A stretch of 64,000 bases of DNA from Bagarius yarrelli (GCA_005784505.1 VCAZ01000037.1:534001-598000), one strand, 5' to 3'. Counted from the first letter of the stretch, positions 1-20,225 are shown. The notes: generated by a model not told the origin, from the letters alone. Numbers and translations: made by a program.

Positions 1-70
1 AGAATCAAACCCGGGCCTCCTTGCTACTACTTCCACTACAGTACTAACCACTAAGCCACCGTGCTGCTTC
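1..70 (-). repeat. SINE fragment (tRNA-derived head)
   Basis: The text resembles the head of a tRNA-derived SINE read on the minus strand: a B-box-like 'gaatcaaacccgggcc' followed by 'aaccactaagccaccgtgctgc', the reverse of the 'cagcatggcttagtggtt' head seen in plus orientation near 18050 and 57690. It is cut by the window edge. Confidence 0.5.
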
Positions 71-449
71 TTTTAGTTTTCATTTTATTCAAAATTAAAA
101 AACGTCCCGACATTTCCGGAATTCAGGTTTTATTATAAAACCAATTCCAAGCCGTTTAAAGGACCTTACATCAAGCATTTTTCTAACCTTGAAAGCACTA
201 TTCAAAATAGTTTACACAATAGACTACACCTGCCAAATGTAATGGCAGTGTGCCATCAATTTTACACACACAACTACAAACAAGCACTTTACACTGAGGC
301 AGGGGTTTGCTTGCCTTTAACACTCTCAGTTTCTACATCAGTTTCTACATCTAAAATAAAGATAAGGTGTTTTACCTTTATGCTATGTATAAAGAAACGT
401 CTTATAGTTTTATCCATGTTTTTTTTGTAAGTTATCCTCGTATTTATTC
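71..449. other. No recognisable feature
   Basis: AT-rich sequence. A 62-residue open frame at 242-430 has no family resemblance I can see and is probably chance. Confidence 0.4.
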
Positions 450-2260
450 AATATAAAGCCACCTGCAGCAACACAAAAGTGCAAACCCAAATTTAGTCTG
501 CTTCTGTGTGCCGTCATCTTTTTAACACACGCATCCGAAGCGAGCAGTCAGCTGTCAATCTGAATATAAAAAAAGGTCTATTTTACTGAACAATGTAAAT
601 ATTTATTTGCCAGCTATACTATGTATTTTAGATGGTTAATGTAATATTTTCTCCCGAACCCCTGCTCACAGCGTCTCTAAATCAGGCCTATAAGACCTCA
701 CCCTTATTTTGACACAGGATTGTTAGCTGTCGTCTGTGAGGCATGAGCGATGTTTGTTTTGTAATATATATTCATATTGGAGAAAACCTGCTCACATACG
801 TATGTTCCTTATCTATTTTTAGGCAACATAACTAGCGCAGTAAAACAAACAAAAATTAAGTGCCAATAAAAGGTCTGAACGTACACACCTATGACTTAAA
901 AATTTAAGCAAGGATTAGTGTCATAGGAAGTAGTACGAAACCAAGCAAACTGGTTTTCACTGAAACAAAAACTGGATCTGTATCACTGGATTCTAAAAAT
1001 AATATTCAGATATTTAAAAATTAATTTACAGACAAAATAATGTAAGAATAAAATACAAGAATATGGAATATTGTCGAATTGATAGACGGGAAAAACTAAT
1101 AACACCTGTAACACCTGTATAAGCAGGAAAGCTTTATTGCTTATCACTTTGGGTAATTAGACCTAAAAAATAGGGTAATAATTTAATTTTTTAACTATAA
1201 GACCTCACCTTCGTTTTTACACAGGATTGTAAGCTGTCGTCTGTGAGGCGTGAGCAATGTGGGTTTTTATATAATTTATATTGGAGAAGACCTGCTTACA
1301 TACTTATCTGGATCTGAAGATCGACAGAACTCCAAATAAATACTTTTTTATGTTCATATAAGTGTCGGGGATGACATTCCATCTTTCGCGTGCCGGTGCA
1401 TGTTGCATAACGGGTTGTGATGAAGACATTTTATTTTATTTTAATGTTACAAGATTATCATAGTCTTCAAATTGTTAATTATTTTTAAAAAAGCGAGCAA
1501 ACTAAAATAAATATGAATTGAATACTTATTATTTATTCTCGTTATTTTTTCCAAGGCCACAGGGAGCCGCAGCTGAAGGAGCCAAATGAGGCTCCATCGC
1601 CGTGGGTTGCCTACCCTTCTACTAAGGAAATCACTTCACACTATTAAGCGGCTATATAATAAATAATGTATCACCTGTGCTACAGTGGTACAATTTCTTC
1701 ATTGCACATAGACCGTAGCGTGTGCGAAATATGACACACTGTGCAGCACTGACTAAGGGATAAAACATTTTTCTTTTGCATTCTTTTGCATATTTATCAC
1801 ACTTATGTATCATATGCTGCCAAGCCAGTCAAACTGGTATGTTCCTGATCTGTTTTTAGGCAACTAAACTAGTACAATAAAACACATGAATCCAAATTCC
1901 TTATACACACCTATGACTAAGGATTAGTGTCATAGGAAGTAGTATGAAAACCAACTGCTTTTCACTGAAACAATATCTATTTATTTTGTATCATTGGATT
2001 CTACAAATAATATTTTTACAATTTTTTTAACATTTTTTTTTTAATTTACAGACTAAAATACAAGAAAAGCACAATCTGTAAATATAATTAAATATATCTA
2101 ATAGAACTGGCGTCTATAGATTAATGTCGAATTAATAAAAGGGAAAAACGGTACCACCTGTATGAACAGGAAAGCTTTATTAACAGAATACTCTGAAAAA
2201 TTAAGACTTAAAAAAAGAGTAATAATTTCATTCTTTAACTAGTTGAAGTAAATTGAGTTT
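450..2260. mobile_element. Degenerate hAT-like DNA transposon region
   Basis: The stretch at about 1554-1620, read on the minus strand, has the 'agggtaggcaacccacgg...gagcctcatttggctcc' look of hAT (Charlie/Zaphod-type) ends. Around it, segments recur: about 690-790 resembles 1195-1300, and about 805-1140 resembles 1840-2180, with shared words such as 'aggaaagctttatt' and 'gctgtcgtctgtgaggc'. No transposase frame survives. The class is inferred from the terminal motif only, and the boundaries are approximate. Confidence 0.4.
2176..2181 (-). promoter_or_regulatory. Candidate polyadenylation signal for spaca6
   Basis: AATAAA on the minus strand, about 240 nt beyond the proposed stop in exon 9. 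It lies inside a repeat-like segment, so it may be coincidental. Confidence 0.3.
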
Positions 2261-2421
2261 AGAATGAGGTTAATTTAAGGGTAATTATGGGTAATTTGTC
2301 ACAAATTTAGATATTTTAAATAGATATAGACTTACATTAAAGGCTTTAGCATCCTCTAGTGGCATGTTTAAGTAATTACATGTAATTTCTGTTGTATTTT
2401 GCTAAAACTGTTTGGTCTAGT

Positions 2422-10388
<7,967 letters not shown>

Positions 10389-11150
10389 TTTTGCTTCGTT
10401 GTTTTGTGTTTAGATTTAAAATTCCTTAGAATCTTAACGGAAATACACATGCAGACAAACATTCTAACACGAGTTCAGCAGAGAAATGATGTCTAAAAAG
10501 AGGGATTAATAAAAACAAGAGATAAATAAGGATTGAGTCAACTTTTCTTGAAATCTTTATTATGTTTGTTATAGTATATGTGACATTTAAAAAGCAATTC
10601 TTAAAAATATTCATGATGAGAGAAAGAATGAGAAGAATCCAGAACCTTCTTTATCAGTATTGTTTTGCATAACAAGATGGGAAGAGGAGAAAGAGTGAGA
10701 CCCTGTGGGATAAACAAAGATTCATCAAGGTTTGTGCTTGTGGGGCTGCCATGCATGCATTTCTGTGAGGGATTATAAAATGATCACATATAAACAGTTT
10801 TTAAAATGTTTTTAATCGAATGACAGAAGGCCTCAAGTCCATAAGCATTGCAAATGATCATATTACAGTACTGAAAAAGAATTTAAGCAAATTGGATGAA
10901 TACAAATTACATTAGAAGCATTGCACCAAACATGAAAGTGATAAAATAAACAACCAGTTAGTCTATGTGTGTGTGTGTGTGTGTGTGTCTATGCGATAGA
11001 TGGAGAGTTTGAGCAAAAAGCCTACTGATAAACCTCAAGGCAGTTACATCCCTTAACCCTTCCTCTCCCATACAACGCTAAATTTTTTTCTACTTTCTTA
11101 GACCTCCATCTGTTGCCATAGCAACCAGACAAGGTGTCAAATATACAACA
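10389..11150 (-). promoter_or_regulatory. Upstream region of spaca6
   Basis: The 5' flank of spaca6 on the minus strand. No clear TATA box. It contains a (GT)n tract at about 10965-10988 and a perfect X-box at 11112-11125, listed separately. No other gene is visible. Confidence 0.4.
11112..11125. promoter_or_regulatory. RFX-type X-box palindrome
   Basis: GTTGCCATAGCAAC is a full match to the palindromic X-box bound by RFX factors (GTTGCC-AT-RGCAAC). It lies about 725 bp upstream of the spaca6 start codon. RFX2 is a known regulator of spermiogenic and ciliary genes, so the site is plausible for a sperm gene. Function is inferred. Confidence 0.5.
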
Positions 11151-11154
11151 TGGG

Positions 11155-11297
11155 TGAACAGCAGTGGTTAAGCTGTTGGCCTGCTAACCCTAATATTGTG
11201 GCTTTCTGCTGGGCCCCCAAGCAAACCATTAACATCTTAAACCTTAAATATGAGGTGTTCGGAATAATTGCATCTGCCAAAGGTTAGAAATGTAAAA
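11155..11297 (+). repeat. Degenerate tRNA-derived SINE
   Basis: The head 'cagcagtggttaagctgttgg', the middle 'tgctgggcccccaagca' and the tail 'catctgccaaaggttagaaatgtaaa' match the layout of the better copies at 35108 and 44600. It is strongly diverged. Confidence 0.55.
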
Positions 11298-11299
11298 AG

Positions 11300-14200
11300 G
11301 TTATGTAAACATTCATATATTTCCAATGACAGTAAACAATTTTGGTGCTTATGCATTCATCCTCTCTGAGACACAGCAATCCATAGTATGCGGGAGAACA
11401 TAATGGATGACAAATGGTTCATCATCTCACCGTCAGTAAGTCTGTGGGGACCATTTAAATCGAAATCAGTGAGTTGTTTTGTAGTTTGCGATTTGATTTT
11501 CTGTAACAATGACATAAGACTAATGTTTAATACAGTATCACTGTAAGGCTCTTGAACAAGGCCCTTAAACCCTCTCTGCTTTAGAGCTCTGGATTTACTG
11601 GACCCTGCAATCTGACCTGATTTAAAACAAATACAAGTTTATAGAATTTTAAATGTAAAACATCTGTACTTCGTTAAGATTGAAAGAAAAGAAATTACAA
11701 ATAAGATCCTGGCAGATTGATGAATAAATGAAAATTAAGATGTCTTTGCATAGCATGACCTTATACTATTAGTATATATTATCTATTAGCATATGTTATA
11801 CAATATACGTAAATGCAATTATAGTAGGTGCAAATAAATATGCAAACAAACAAATAATAAATACAAAATGTACATTTTATTTATGTGGTTTAATTTTCAT
11901 TGGTTCCTGTGTTGCTGGATGTTGTTGGATGCACTGTAATACACTGGAACAGCAATTTAAGCATTTAAAGTACAATCTTAATAACTAACAGCTCTTTAAC
12001 ATGAAGACAAGTACGGGGTCACAACCCTCAGCTCGCTTTTGAATAGACCATTTTATTGGTCACAACACAAAGTCAGCTTTCTGAGTGTGTCCCCTTTGGT
12101 CACTATGCTAATAACTCGATAACTAATCTTCGCAACCATTTGTTAATGATAATGCCTTGTTGCCGATAAAAATAGATATAACAAAATGGAGGCACTGATT
12201 TAACAATATAAAGTCATATGATTTTTGTTTTGATATAACTGATGCTATTGCATGCTGCCCCGTTCCTGACCACCTCACCTGTGCCCTGCATCTATAATCA
12301 CAGGTTAAGGGTCTCAGGGATGGAGACGCATGCTGAGAAATTACTGTAAATTTTGTCTGTGGTGTTATACGTTTCTGTACAGAGAATAATAAGTCATATT
12401 GGTGGCACTGAGGGGCTCCAAATATATTTCTGCTAAAAGGCTTCGGCCTTTACATACTGCAAGTTTTAAACTGAAAATTTATGCAAGATGTTAATGCGTA
12501 ATCCCACACACAATAGGAAAACATGGCTATGGATTAGGATTGCACCAAATGTTTTCCAGTCAGGAATTCGAAAACGATGTCAGTGGATATTTTTGCTGCA
12601 ATAAGGTTCTGTCGTCATGGAGGATTTAAATCATTCAGAGCGGGATCAATGCAGCTACATTTGCTGACTGAGACAAAAAGGTGGAGCTTTTTACTGAATA
12701 TCTTACTACAACCAATATCAAACATGTTTGAACAAACATACATACAAACAGACAAGTACATACTGTTAATATATGTATATGTCAGATGTTATACATATGT
12801 TTAATTTAGCTTTTATAAAATAAAAAAAATACGGACAAAAAATGGTGCAATATCAAAGAAGGTAGACACCAAATAAAATAGACCATTTTCTTTAGGGGTA
12901 ATGAATATCCAAAATACTTAAATCAATTGTTTAGTGTTTAACTGATGCAAAAAAACATTGGTTTAATTAGCAAAATTAAGAAAAAGACAGGTTTATGGCA
13001 CCCCCTGTAGGTAGACATCCGTCACTGACACCAGACCGAGAAAAAAGGGAGACATGTCTATCTTTGTTTTCCCCAAATTTTTCCACTTACAGTCATTTTA
13101 AAACAGCACCCCAGTCACAATGTCTGCAACTGTTAACAAATAGGGACACTGTAAAGAGACGTAAAGTTATAGTTTATATTTTTATAGTTATATTTTTTAG
13201 AGATGTCAATAAAATAATGTGGAACAGTAAAAGCACTTTAAATAGCAAAAATGTTTTTCGTTGGTGGTAAGAAAGATAATAAAACGCTGAATAACATATT
13301 ACCCAGTGGCGATTAGTAGCTGGAAGGACAAATCTTTTATTTATCAGACCCTGAAAATAGTCAATACGCAAAACAGTTTATCGCACTATTGCAATTATTA
13401 GCACAGATAATCATATATGTTTGCTACAATTACATGCACATATTTGGACACATCATGCAAAAAACATTTACTATTGAACAGCTAGTTATGCATTCTAAAT
13501 TCTATATACGGAATTCTACAGTGCAAGTCTACGAGGTAAACGGGTATAGAAGGAATATTACCATAGTGCTGGCATCTCACATCTGCAGAGTTGGACAGTA
13601 ACAGTGTACACTCATAAACAATGAGCCCATTCTCTCTCTCCTCTCCTTGATCAGGGAAACAAAGACAGTTAAAATTTACACATCATGAACAGGAAAGCAA
13701 ATAGGTCGTCATATTAAATCAATTTAACACTCTTAACACACTGGTTGAGTAAAGTAACAAAAATTACTGCAGCCTGCTGAAGCATATGTTACAAACATAC
13801 CTGTAAGTACACACGAATAGACGCGTTCCCATCCTGCTAATCAGTCTCATTTTCTGACACTGTCTCTTCGCCCATCTTACCACTCTCACAGTCATTTCTC
13901 TCTAAATCTTTCTCCCCATGCTTATATTTTTTAAGGACCATGCCTTTGTAACCCCTCCCCATACCCCATCCCAGGCTACATGTTCACACGCCTGTGTGTG
14001 CATGTGAGTGTGTGTCTGTCTAGGTTTGTGTGTTTGTCTGTCTGTGTGTTTGATGAGGGTGGCAATGTGTGCGAGACAGAGGGAGGGGGCAGCTGAGGAG
14101 AGAGGAGACAGCGGGGAGGAAAAGGGTATGTAGGGGGAGGGTCAGGATCACAACGAAGCATCACGACTGATTAAAGATAAAGAAAAAGGAAATATCATCC

Positions 14201-15110
14201 CACATATTTACATCGGGTAATAAATATGTGGATGCCCCTCAATTTTAGCTCTGCCCTAGATAACAGAATGAGCAAAACACTTATGCATTTATGCAAAATA
14301 TTAAACATTCTCTGCTGCAGTAGGTACTGTCTAGAATACTGCATTTAGTGCAGCACTTTTGACCCACAGCTATGTTAACCTTCAATGCGGCTCAATAGTA
14401 TTACAGATGTACTGTAAAGGTTAATTAAAAATATATATTTTATATATTTATACAGTTACATATGCATAAGTCATTACACAGTACTGTGTGCTACATGATA
14501 ATTGTGTTAAGCAGTAAACGAGTATTAAATGCATAATTATTTAAATGTGATTTATGACAGTTAGTACCCACGGAGGTTATTTTTTATTATTTTTGTAAAA
14601 AAGGAGGAACAACACAAAGATATTACAAAAAGATCACAATTGCCTTTCCAGCCAGACGGGGTTAAAGAATATATAACAGGAATTTTACCTTTGCAATTGT
14701 TGTAGCTGAATTTTTTGGTTCTAAAGCCATCATGCCTGCCAGGCGTGAGAGTCTTAGCCTGATAAATAAAGACTTTTAAGCAGTTGTGGAAAGCAACATG
14801 AAAGTGTGGCATGCAGTAAAATAATTAGCTTATATTGAGTGCACATTTCAATGGCATTCTATATATAAAAAGCAGCTACATTTTTTTTTAAATATTTTTT
14901 TCAAAGCATATAAACATTCTAATAAAACTTTTAAACTTATTTTCTCAGTATTTGTCAGTCATTATTTTCTGTTGACCTTGCTGTTGTCATGGAATCATGG
15001 AACGAAGCCAGAACCTAGCCACTTCCCTTCATGCGCACATTTACCCGAGTTTTAATCACCTGCACCACCTCTAACCACTTAACTTTTTTTATAAGCACTC
15101 TGTTTAATCT
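11300..15110. other. Intergenic, no gene recognised
   Basis: AT-rich sequence. Short open frames here (for example 12577-12804, 12995-13270, 13389-13601, 14561-14812 minus) have no motif or family likeness I can name and no splice context. A TG-rich stretch lies at about 13990-14050. A SINE-like scrap ('gaacaaggcccttaaacc') lies near 11550. Confidence 0.5.
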
Positions 15111-15118
15111 GTACTCTT

Positions 15119-15349
15119 TCAACCTGTTAGCATCTGGTCTAAAGATTCACTAGCGAACTTCACAACGATCTTTTTGCCTACGAAGCTAAGTACTCGTTTC
15201 CTCGGAAAGCCAAGTTTAATCATCTGCCTTCTCTTTTTTGGTACCAATCTCCCCAGGTCCTTTATTCGTTTGTCATATTTTACATCAATGACAACCCCAT
15301 CTACTCCTGCGACATGACCAAACACTGGCACCACATTGTTTGGTGCCAA
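15119..15349 (-). pseudogene. Open frame downstream of DIRS remnant, unknown
   Basis: A 76-residue open frame on the minus strand, rich in Lys, Arg and Val, lying just 3' of the recombinase remnant. It may be part of the same element or chance. I do not recognise a domain. Confidence 0.2.
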
Positions 15350-15375
15350 TGTTCGTTCAGGTTACGGTCAAAACA

Positions 15376-16230
15376 CTATGAGTATGTAATACCAACACAT
15401 AGTGACAAGACAGGACGACCCTGGAACATGTTACCCCTGCCAGCTACAAGGTATAGAATTGTGTGTGGAGAAAACCAGTCTGTAGCACAAATGTCTTTCA
15501 AGGGTGCTTTGAGATTCCACGCCTTGGACGCAGCCACACCTCTAGTCGAGTACGCCCTAAGCCTTTCTTGCATTAGCAGAGCCAAGCTCTTGTAGGCTTG
15601 TTTAATGGTCTACACCACCCACTTATCAACTTCTTGGTAGCTAGCCTTTCCTGGGCACCCCAAACCAGACGAATACCTGGTCCGACTTTCCTATGGACGT
15701 ATGCTACCATTGCTCGCATTAAGCATAGAAGTTTAGACCTCTCCTGGTCCACATCCTGAAATGGAGGAAAGTAGAGGGTGCCATATCGAGGTCAGGGATG
15801 GGAAAATGCAAAGTTTAGGCATGAGGCAGAGATCTCCTATTCTGCTGGAGAACAACGGCAAAAAAACCTCTTTAGGGTAAAAATGTTACTGACTATTGGG
15901 AGCCACAGTTGCCATGCCAGTCTTAGCCTCATTGCGTTACGGAGGAAACGAGTAACCAATGGATCCAGCCACTCTGAGGGTGCAGTAAACACCTAACTCG
16001 TACACCTTCAGGGTAGACGAAGATAGCCCTCAAAGTGTTCTTGCAGAAACTCCAGGACTGTATCAATTGAGCAGTTCACTGGACACCTAAATGCATTCTA
16101 TTTTCTCGTGTTTGGGGGCTCTGGTTTTGGAGTATGGTCTCAACAACCTCGGCTTTTGCAGTCAGAACTGAACTGCCCACTTTAAGATTGGTGCCCCATA
16201 ACTCACATTACATTTTGTGTCTTGCCTTTC
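15376..16230 (-). mobile_element. DIRS-like retrotransposon, tyrosine recombinase remnant
   Basis: Read on the minus strand with several frame breaks, the segment gives in order: CSIDTVLEFLQEHFE (about 16090-16045), DPLVTRFLRNAMRLR (about 15965-15920), DVDQERSKLLCLMRAMVAYV (about 15755-15695) and RLRAYSTRGVAASKAW (15564-15517) followed by ICATDWFSPHTI. This order and wording match the tyrosine recombinase of DIRS-type retrotransposons. The usual HxxR motif appears as YSTR, and the position of the catalytic tyrosine after 'SPHT' is not Tyr. Frameshifts and stops are present, so the element is dead. The class is inferred from remembered family patterns. Confidence 0.6.
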
Positions 16231-16239
16231 ACCTTTATT

Positions 16240-16755
16240 AACGAGGGAAACGTAGTGCTTATACTTCCAGTTTGCGAAAGCTACATTTGAACATTTTTAT
16301 TTTTTTTTGCCATCGCTCTGACCTCTGTAGTTCATCCAAATTTCATTCAAACTACTCATAAGCATAATATATAGAACATACTTTTTACTACAGTTATTAA
16401 ATGTAGCACATAAGATTAATAAACTATGGAAATGTATTCTACCCAGCTCAATAATCATCAGTTATGTGTCCCACCTCATCCCATACACAGCAAAGAAAAA
16501 ACTTTGCAGGTCCTATGGTCCACTGAGCTTATTTATAATATTAGACGTAAAAATAGTAACACACATTTTATTGTCAGTAATGGTAACTGCGTTGTAACAG
16601 GGGAAACAGTCATTTGTTTGATTACTCATTACTGAAAAAAGTAAAGCTGTTAGTAATGTTGTTTATTTAAAATGCCGTTATTCACATATCACTGATTGTA
16701 CATATTAAACAAATAAGCCCTTTACTAGATGAACACAGTACTGATTCAATATAAA
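16240..16755. other. No recognisable feature
   Basis: AT-rich sequence. A 69-residue open frame at 16426-16635 shows no recognisable motif. Confidence 0.35.
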
Positions 16756-16759
16756 CTGG

Positions 16760-17320
16760 GACATGGAACTCAGGGCAGGGCAAGTAAGGCCTTGTTTTCT
16801 GGCCTAAACAATATCAGAAGCACTGACCTGAATGTACAACCTAAATCTTATTATTTGTTTAATAAAATTGTATTAATGTATTTCTTCATTTCATAGAGTT
16901 TCTCTTGGCTCTCACTGTCCTGTATGTGTATGTGGATGTTAGATTTTTTGTCCAATCAGATTTCCGCCTCTAAGCACTGCCATGTCAATCTTATCTGTCC
17001 AGGGCCTTCAGAATCAGTAATGCTGGTCGATGGTAACTTCAATATTTTTCTGTCCTCTGATTAGTTGGTCAGAGTTACAACCAAGTTCGACTAGCAAAAC
17101 CTGTCAGTAGCAATTTGCACACATTAATACAGTTGAATTTGAATTTTTACGCCCGCACTTGACTTGATCTAAAACATACTTAAAAATCTGGTTTCAGGGC
17201 GTACTTTTTCAGAAAAGCTAGACATCGTGAGGAGAGGTTGGCCAACACCGAAGCCAACTAGCTTGTCTCAGCTCGGGAAAGAGTTTGTTCGCCACCTCCA
17301 GACTAGTGCTGACAAGCAGT
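16760..17320 (+). mobile_element. hAT transposon 5' region with transposase scrap
   Basis: The left part (16770-17050) shares long segments with 33385-33660 and 41340-41515, including 'ctgccatg..aatct.atctg' and 'ccttcagaatcagta'. It carries 'tgttttctggcctaaacaatatcag', familiar from hAT elements with a DUF4371-like transposase. From about 17190 the plus strand encodes EKLDIVRRGWPTPKP and LGKEFVRHLQTS before a stop at 17321-17323. This is like the N-terminal part of such transposases, preceded by a possible acceptor 'ggtttcag'. No more of the transposase follows. Confidence 0.5.
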
Positions 17321-17807
17321 AACGCTGGCTTTCAGTCTTTCAATGTATGACGTATTTGATTTAAATGTTGTATGTTTTTGTCATGTTATTGGATAAACCC
17401 TGATTCTAAAATTTTATGCAAAACAAATAGCATCGTTTCACACTCAACATGTAGCTCACAAAACATGTAGCTTCTCATAACCCTACACCACCACCTGTCA
17501 AGATATGATCTTCTGTGTGCCATGCATCTTTTTTTTCATTTATCCTTTGGTTTGTTTTGAATTAATGTGTCTGCCACAGAATCCACCATGAAACCACACA
17601 GATTTTTATGCACTTGTCTTAAATTATTTTTCTGTTAGTACATATTCAATAGTGCTTTACTGGTTGTCTGTAATTCTCTGGCATGAGATACGCTCAGTAT
17701 CAATCAGAGTGTCAGAAAATAATATTTTTAATTATTCTTTTAAAACAATACGAAGAAAATATTAAAATTATTCTTTTTTTATTCCATCTCTGGTCCTAGC
17801 TGCTTTG

Positions 17808-17971
17808 GCATGGTCTGATTGCAATAGATGTTTAAGTGCTGCCGCAGGGAAAGCTAGAAGGCTGTACAGTTATCTCCAGGCCATTTACGATGTGAAACCA
17901 TACAACCAACTACCTCAAGCTGCGGCACACAAAGCTCTTCTCCATGCTGAAGCTGCTGGGAACTCATCATA
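17808..17971 (+). pseudogene. Coding-like terminal exon, unidentified
   Basis: After a pyrimidine tract ending in 'tctctggtcctag' (about 17800) a frame runs through AWSDCNRCLSAAAGKARRL and YDVKPYNQLPQAAAHKALLH to a TAA at about 17969. Composition is unlike the AT-rich surroundings (Ala-rich, balanced codons). It may belong to the hAT element upstream or be an orphan exon. I do not recognise the family. Confidence 0.3.
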
Positions 17972-18045
17972 AATTCCTCCTATCTATCTACTGTAAATTT
18001 TTTCGAAATATTTACAAATCTTTCTTTAAAAAATACTCGGATAAC

Positions 18046-18378
18046 AACAGCAGCATGGCTTAGTGGTTAGCACTGTTGCCTCCTGGGTTCGATTCTTTGT
18101 GTGTGGAGTTCTCATCGTGTTTGTGTGGGTTTACTCCGGGTACTTTGATATCCTCCCACAGTCCAAAAACATGTATATTAGGTTGATTGGTGGTTCTAAA
18201 TTGCCAATATGAGTGAGTGTGTGTGTGTGTGTGTCTGTGTGTGTCCCTGTGATGGACTGGCAACCGGTCCAGGGTGTACCCCTCCTGCCCTTCGCTCTTT
18301 CAGAGACAGCTGGGATAGACTCCAGCAGACCCCTGTGACAACGAATTAGGAAATAAGCGGGTATAGAAAATAAATAAT
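18046..18378 (+). repeat. Mermaid-like SINE
   Basis: A head 'gcatggcttagtggttagca' of tRNA type is followed by 'cctcccacagtccaaaaaca', a GT run (about 18213-18243), 'gtgatggactggcaaccggt' and 'gctgggatagactccagcag', ending 'aagcgggtatagaaaataaa'. This order matches the Mermaid-type SINE widespread in fish. Compared with the copy at 57680 it lacks a few bases after the head. Confidence 0.75.
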
Positions 18379-18930
18379 CTAATGTAATTAAAACCAACAA
18401 CACAAATATTCTGAGCAACAAACAATGGCTGACATTTTTATGGCCTTTTCATCTGTGGGCCAACAGCAAAATGCAGCAAGTACTTCTAATTTTCATGCGC
18501 CCCAAATTATTATTTTATTATCAAATTTTTTGCAATTTGCAATCAGTTCAAGTAGGTTATAAATAAGAGGCCTTTCTCTTGAGCTCCTTGATGTGATCAT
18601 TTCATTCTTCAGGGTTTGTTTAACATTACTGTCAAGTTGCTTTTAGCCTTCAGTCTATTTAAAGCTCAGTAATCAGCCACACAAATTGATCTAGTTATGT
18701 TGCTCTGATTCTATTTTCAACTTCTCTGCCCACATGCTCTTACTACTCTCCAACTCATATTTTGCTATTATCAATTTTTTTTAGTGTCATAGTCTTATTT
18801 ATTTAATATGAACTGCCCTTTAATATTCTGCATTTAAACCGTTTAATAGGCTAAACCTTTATATTGTATAATTGTTATAGATTTGTATATAATCATGTTC
18901 ATTTTCAAACAATCACATACTCTACAGCAC
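18379..18930. other. No recognisable feature
   Basis: AT-rich intergenic sequence without clear repeat or coding signal. Confidence 0.35.
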
Positions 18931-18944
18931 CGTGAAATTTGAGT

Positions 18945-19060
18945 CTTTATCTTAAAAAGTCAGGGTCAGAACGCAGGGTCAGTTATGATACAGCGCCCCT
19001 CTTGAGGGTTAACGGGTCTCACTTAGGGACCCAACAGTGGCAGGAACGGGACAGGGCACT
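18945..19060 (+). repeat. SINE fragment, second head type
   Basis: 'agggtcagaacgcagggtca', 'gatacagcgcccctc' and 'ggacccaacagtggcagg' recur at 62465-62585. It is a truncated SINE of a type common in otophysan fish. Confidence 0.5.
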
Positions 19061-19149
19061 GGTTGTAAACAATGTTTGTGACAATACGGAGAACATTGCA
19101 CAATGTCCTTATCTGTCCATAAAATGATGTGGTTGTTTGTCTGTAACCA

Positions 19150-20225
19150 GGGGAACCCCAAGATGATCTAATTTTTGAGCGATGAGATGTGTTCATGATG
19201 CAAGGCCCCTACTTGCAAGGTGATGGCAGTACAGTGAGTGATGCCAGGTCCAATGGGTTGCCCATCAAAGGCTGAAATCCGGAGAGGCAGTAAACAGGGT
19301 AGGGTGTGTAGTTTCACTAACTGTGAGTCGATGAGGTTTAATGCTGCCCCTGAATCCACTAGCGCTGGGAACATATGGAGTACAGAATCAGTGATGATGT
19401 ACCTGGGTACTCTGAGACACATGGAAATAGACAGAGAACAGATAGTGTAACTTACTTTAGTGGGAAGTGGTGAGGGTTTCACAGAGCAAGCAGCACAGGC
19501 GTGATTGGGGCCACCACAGTAGAAGCACAGTCTTGATTGTACTCTGCGCTGACGTTCCTGGGGCATTATCTTAGAAAATCCTAGTTGCATAGGCTTAGCT
19601 CCCTCAGTAGAGATGGTTGCTGTATTATGTAGTGCTCCAATTGTGCTCACCTTATTTACAAATCTTTACACACCTTATTTGCTGTAGGTTGTCAAGTCTA
19701 ACTGCCATGGCCACATATTAGGAAAATGAACCTGGGTCCACCCGGCAGATAAGCTCCGCTTGTAGACGTGTGTTTACCCTGGTGTACTTAAAGAAGCTGA
19801 CTAAGGATATATAGCTCCCCTGCTGGATATTTGAAAAACTTCATGAAGCTGGGACATAAAGTATTCCACTGACAAAGAAATTTGGAGATCGAAATCCCAA
19901 ACTGTAAAAGCCCAATCTGGCGCTTTACCGGTGAGCAGAGAGCGAAGAAAGGAACATTTTCTATACTTTTTGATGGAAATAGGCTGGGTTGGTTCTGAAA
20001 TAGTGTTTGAAATTGTTGAATAAATCCTCTGCAACATTCCGGTTTGTCGTCAACATTGCTTTTTCAGCAATGCGAGTTGAACCTGAAAAGCTTGTAGCGC
20101 TTGAGGGTGGTAGTCCACGGTGGCTTGGAGACAAGCCACACTCGCTGGATTAGCTAGTGTGTAAAGCACTGGTGTCACAGAAAGCGCTGCAGGCGAGTCG
20201 ATACTCTGGAGATGGCGTCCTCTGG
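19150..20225 (-). mobile_element. Ty3/Gypsy retrotransposon gag-protease remnant
   Basis: Minus strand. From about 20225 the sequence reads ALQAFQVQLALLKKQ (about 20090-20046), then FLRSLLTGKAPDWAFTVWD and EYFMSQLHEVFQ (19950-19840), typical of Gypsy Gag. The frame at 19650-19168 has a zinc knuckle CFYCGGPNHACAAC (CX2CX4HX4C) and an aspartic protease start ALVDSGAALNLID. Stops and frame breaks separate the pieces and no reverse transcriptase follows, so this is a 5' fragment of a dead element. Confidence 0.75.

Noticed and set aside
18060..18421. Minus-strand frames with His-Thr runs
   Set aside because: They are translations of the Mermaid-like SINE and its GT run.
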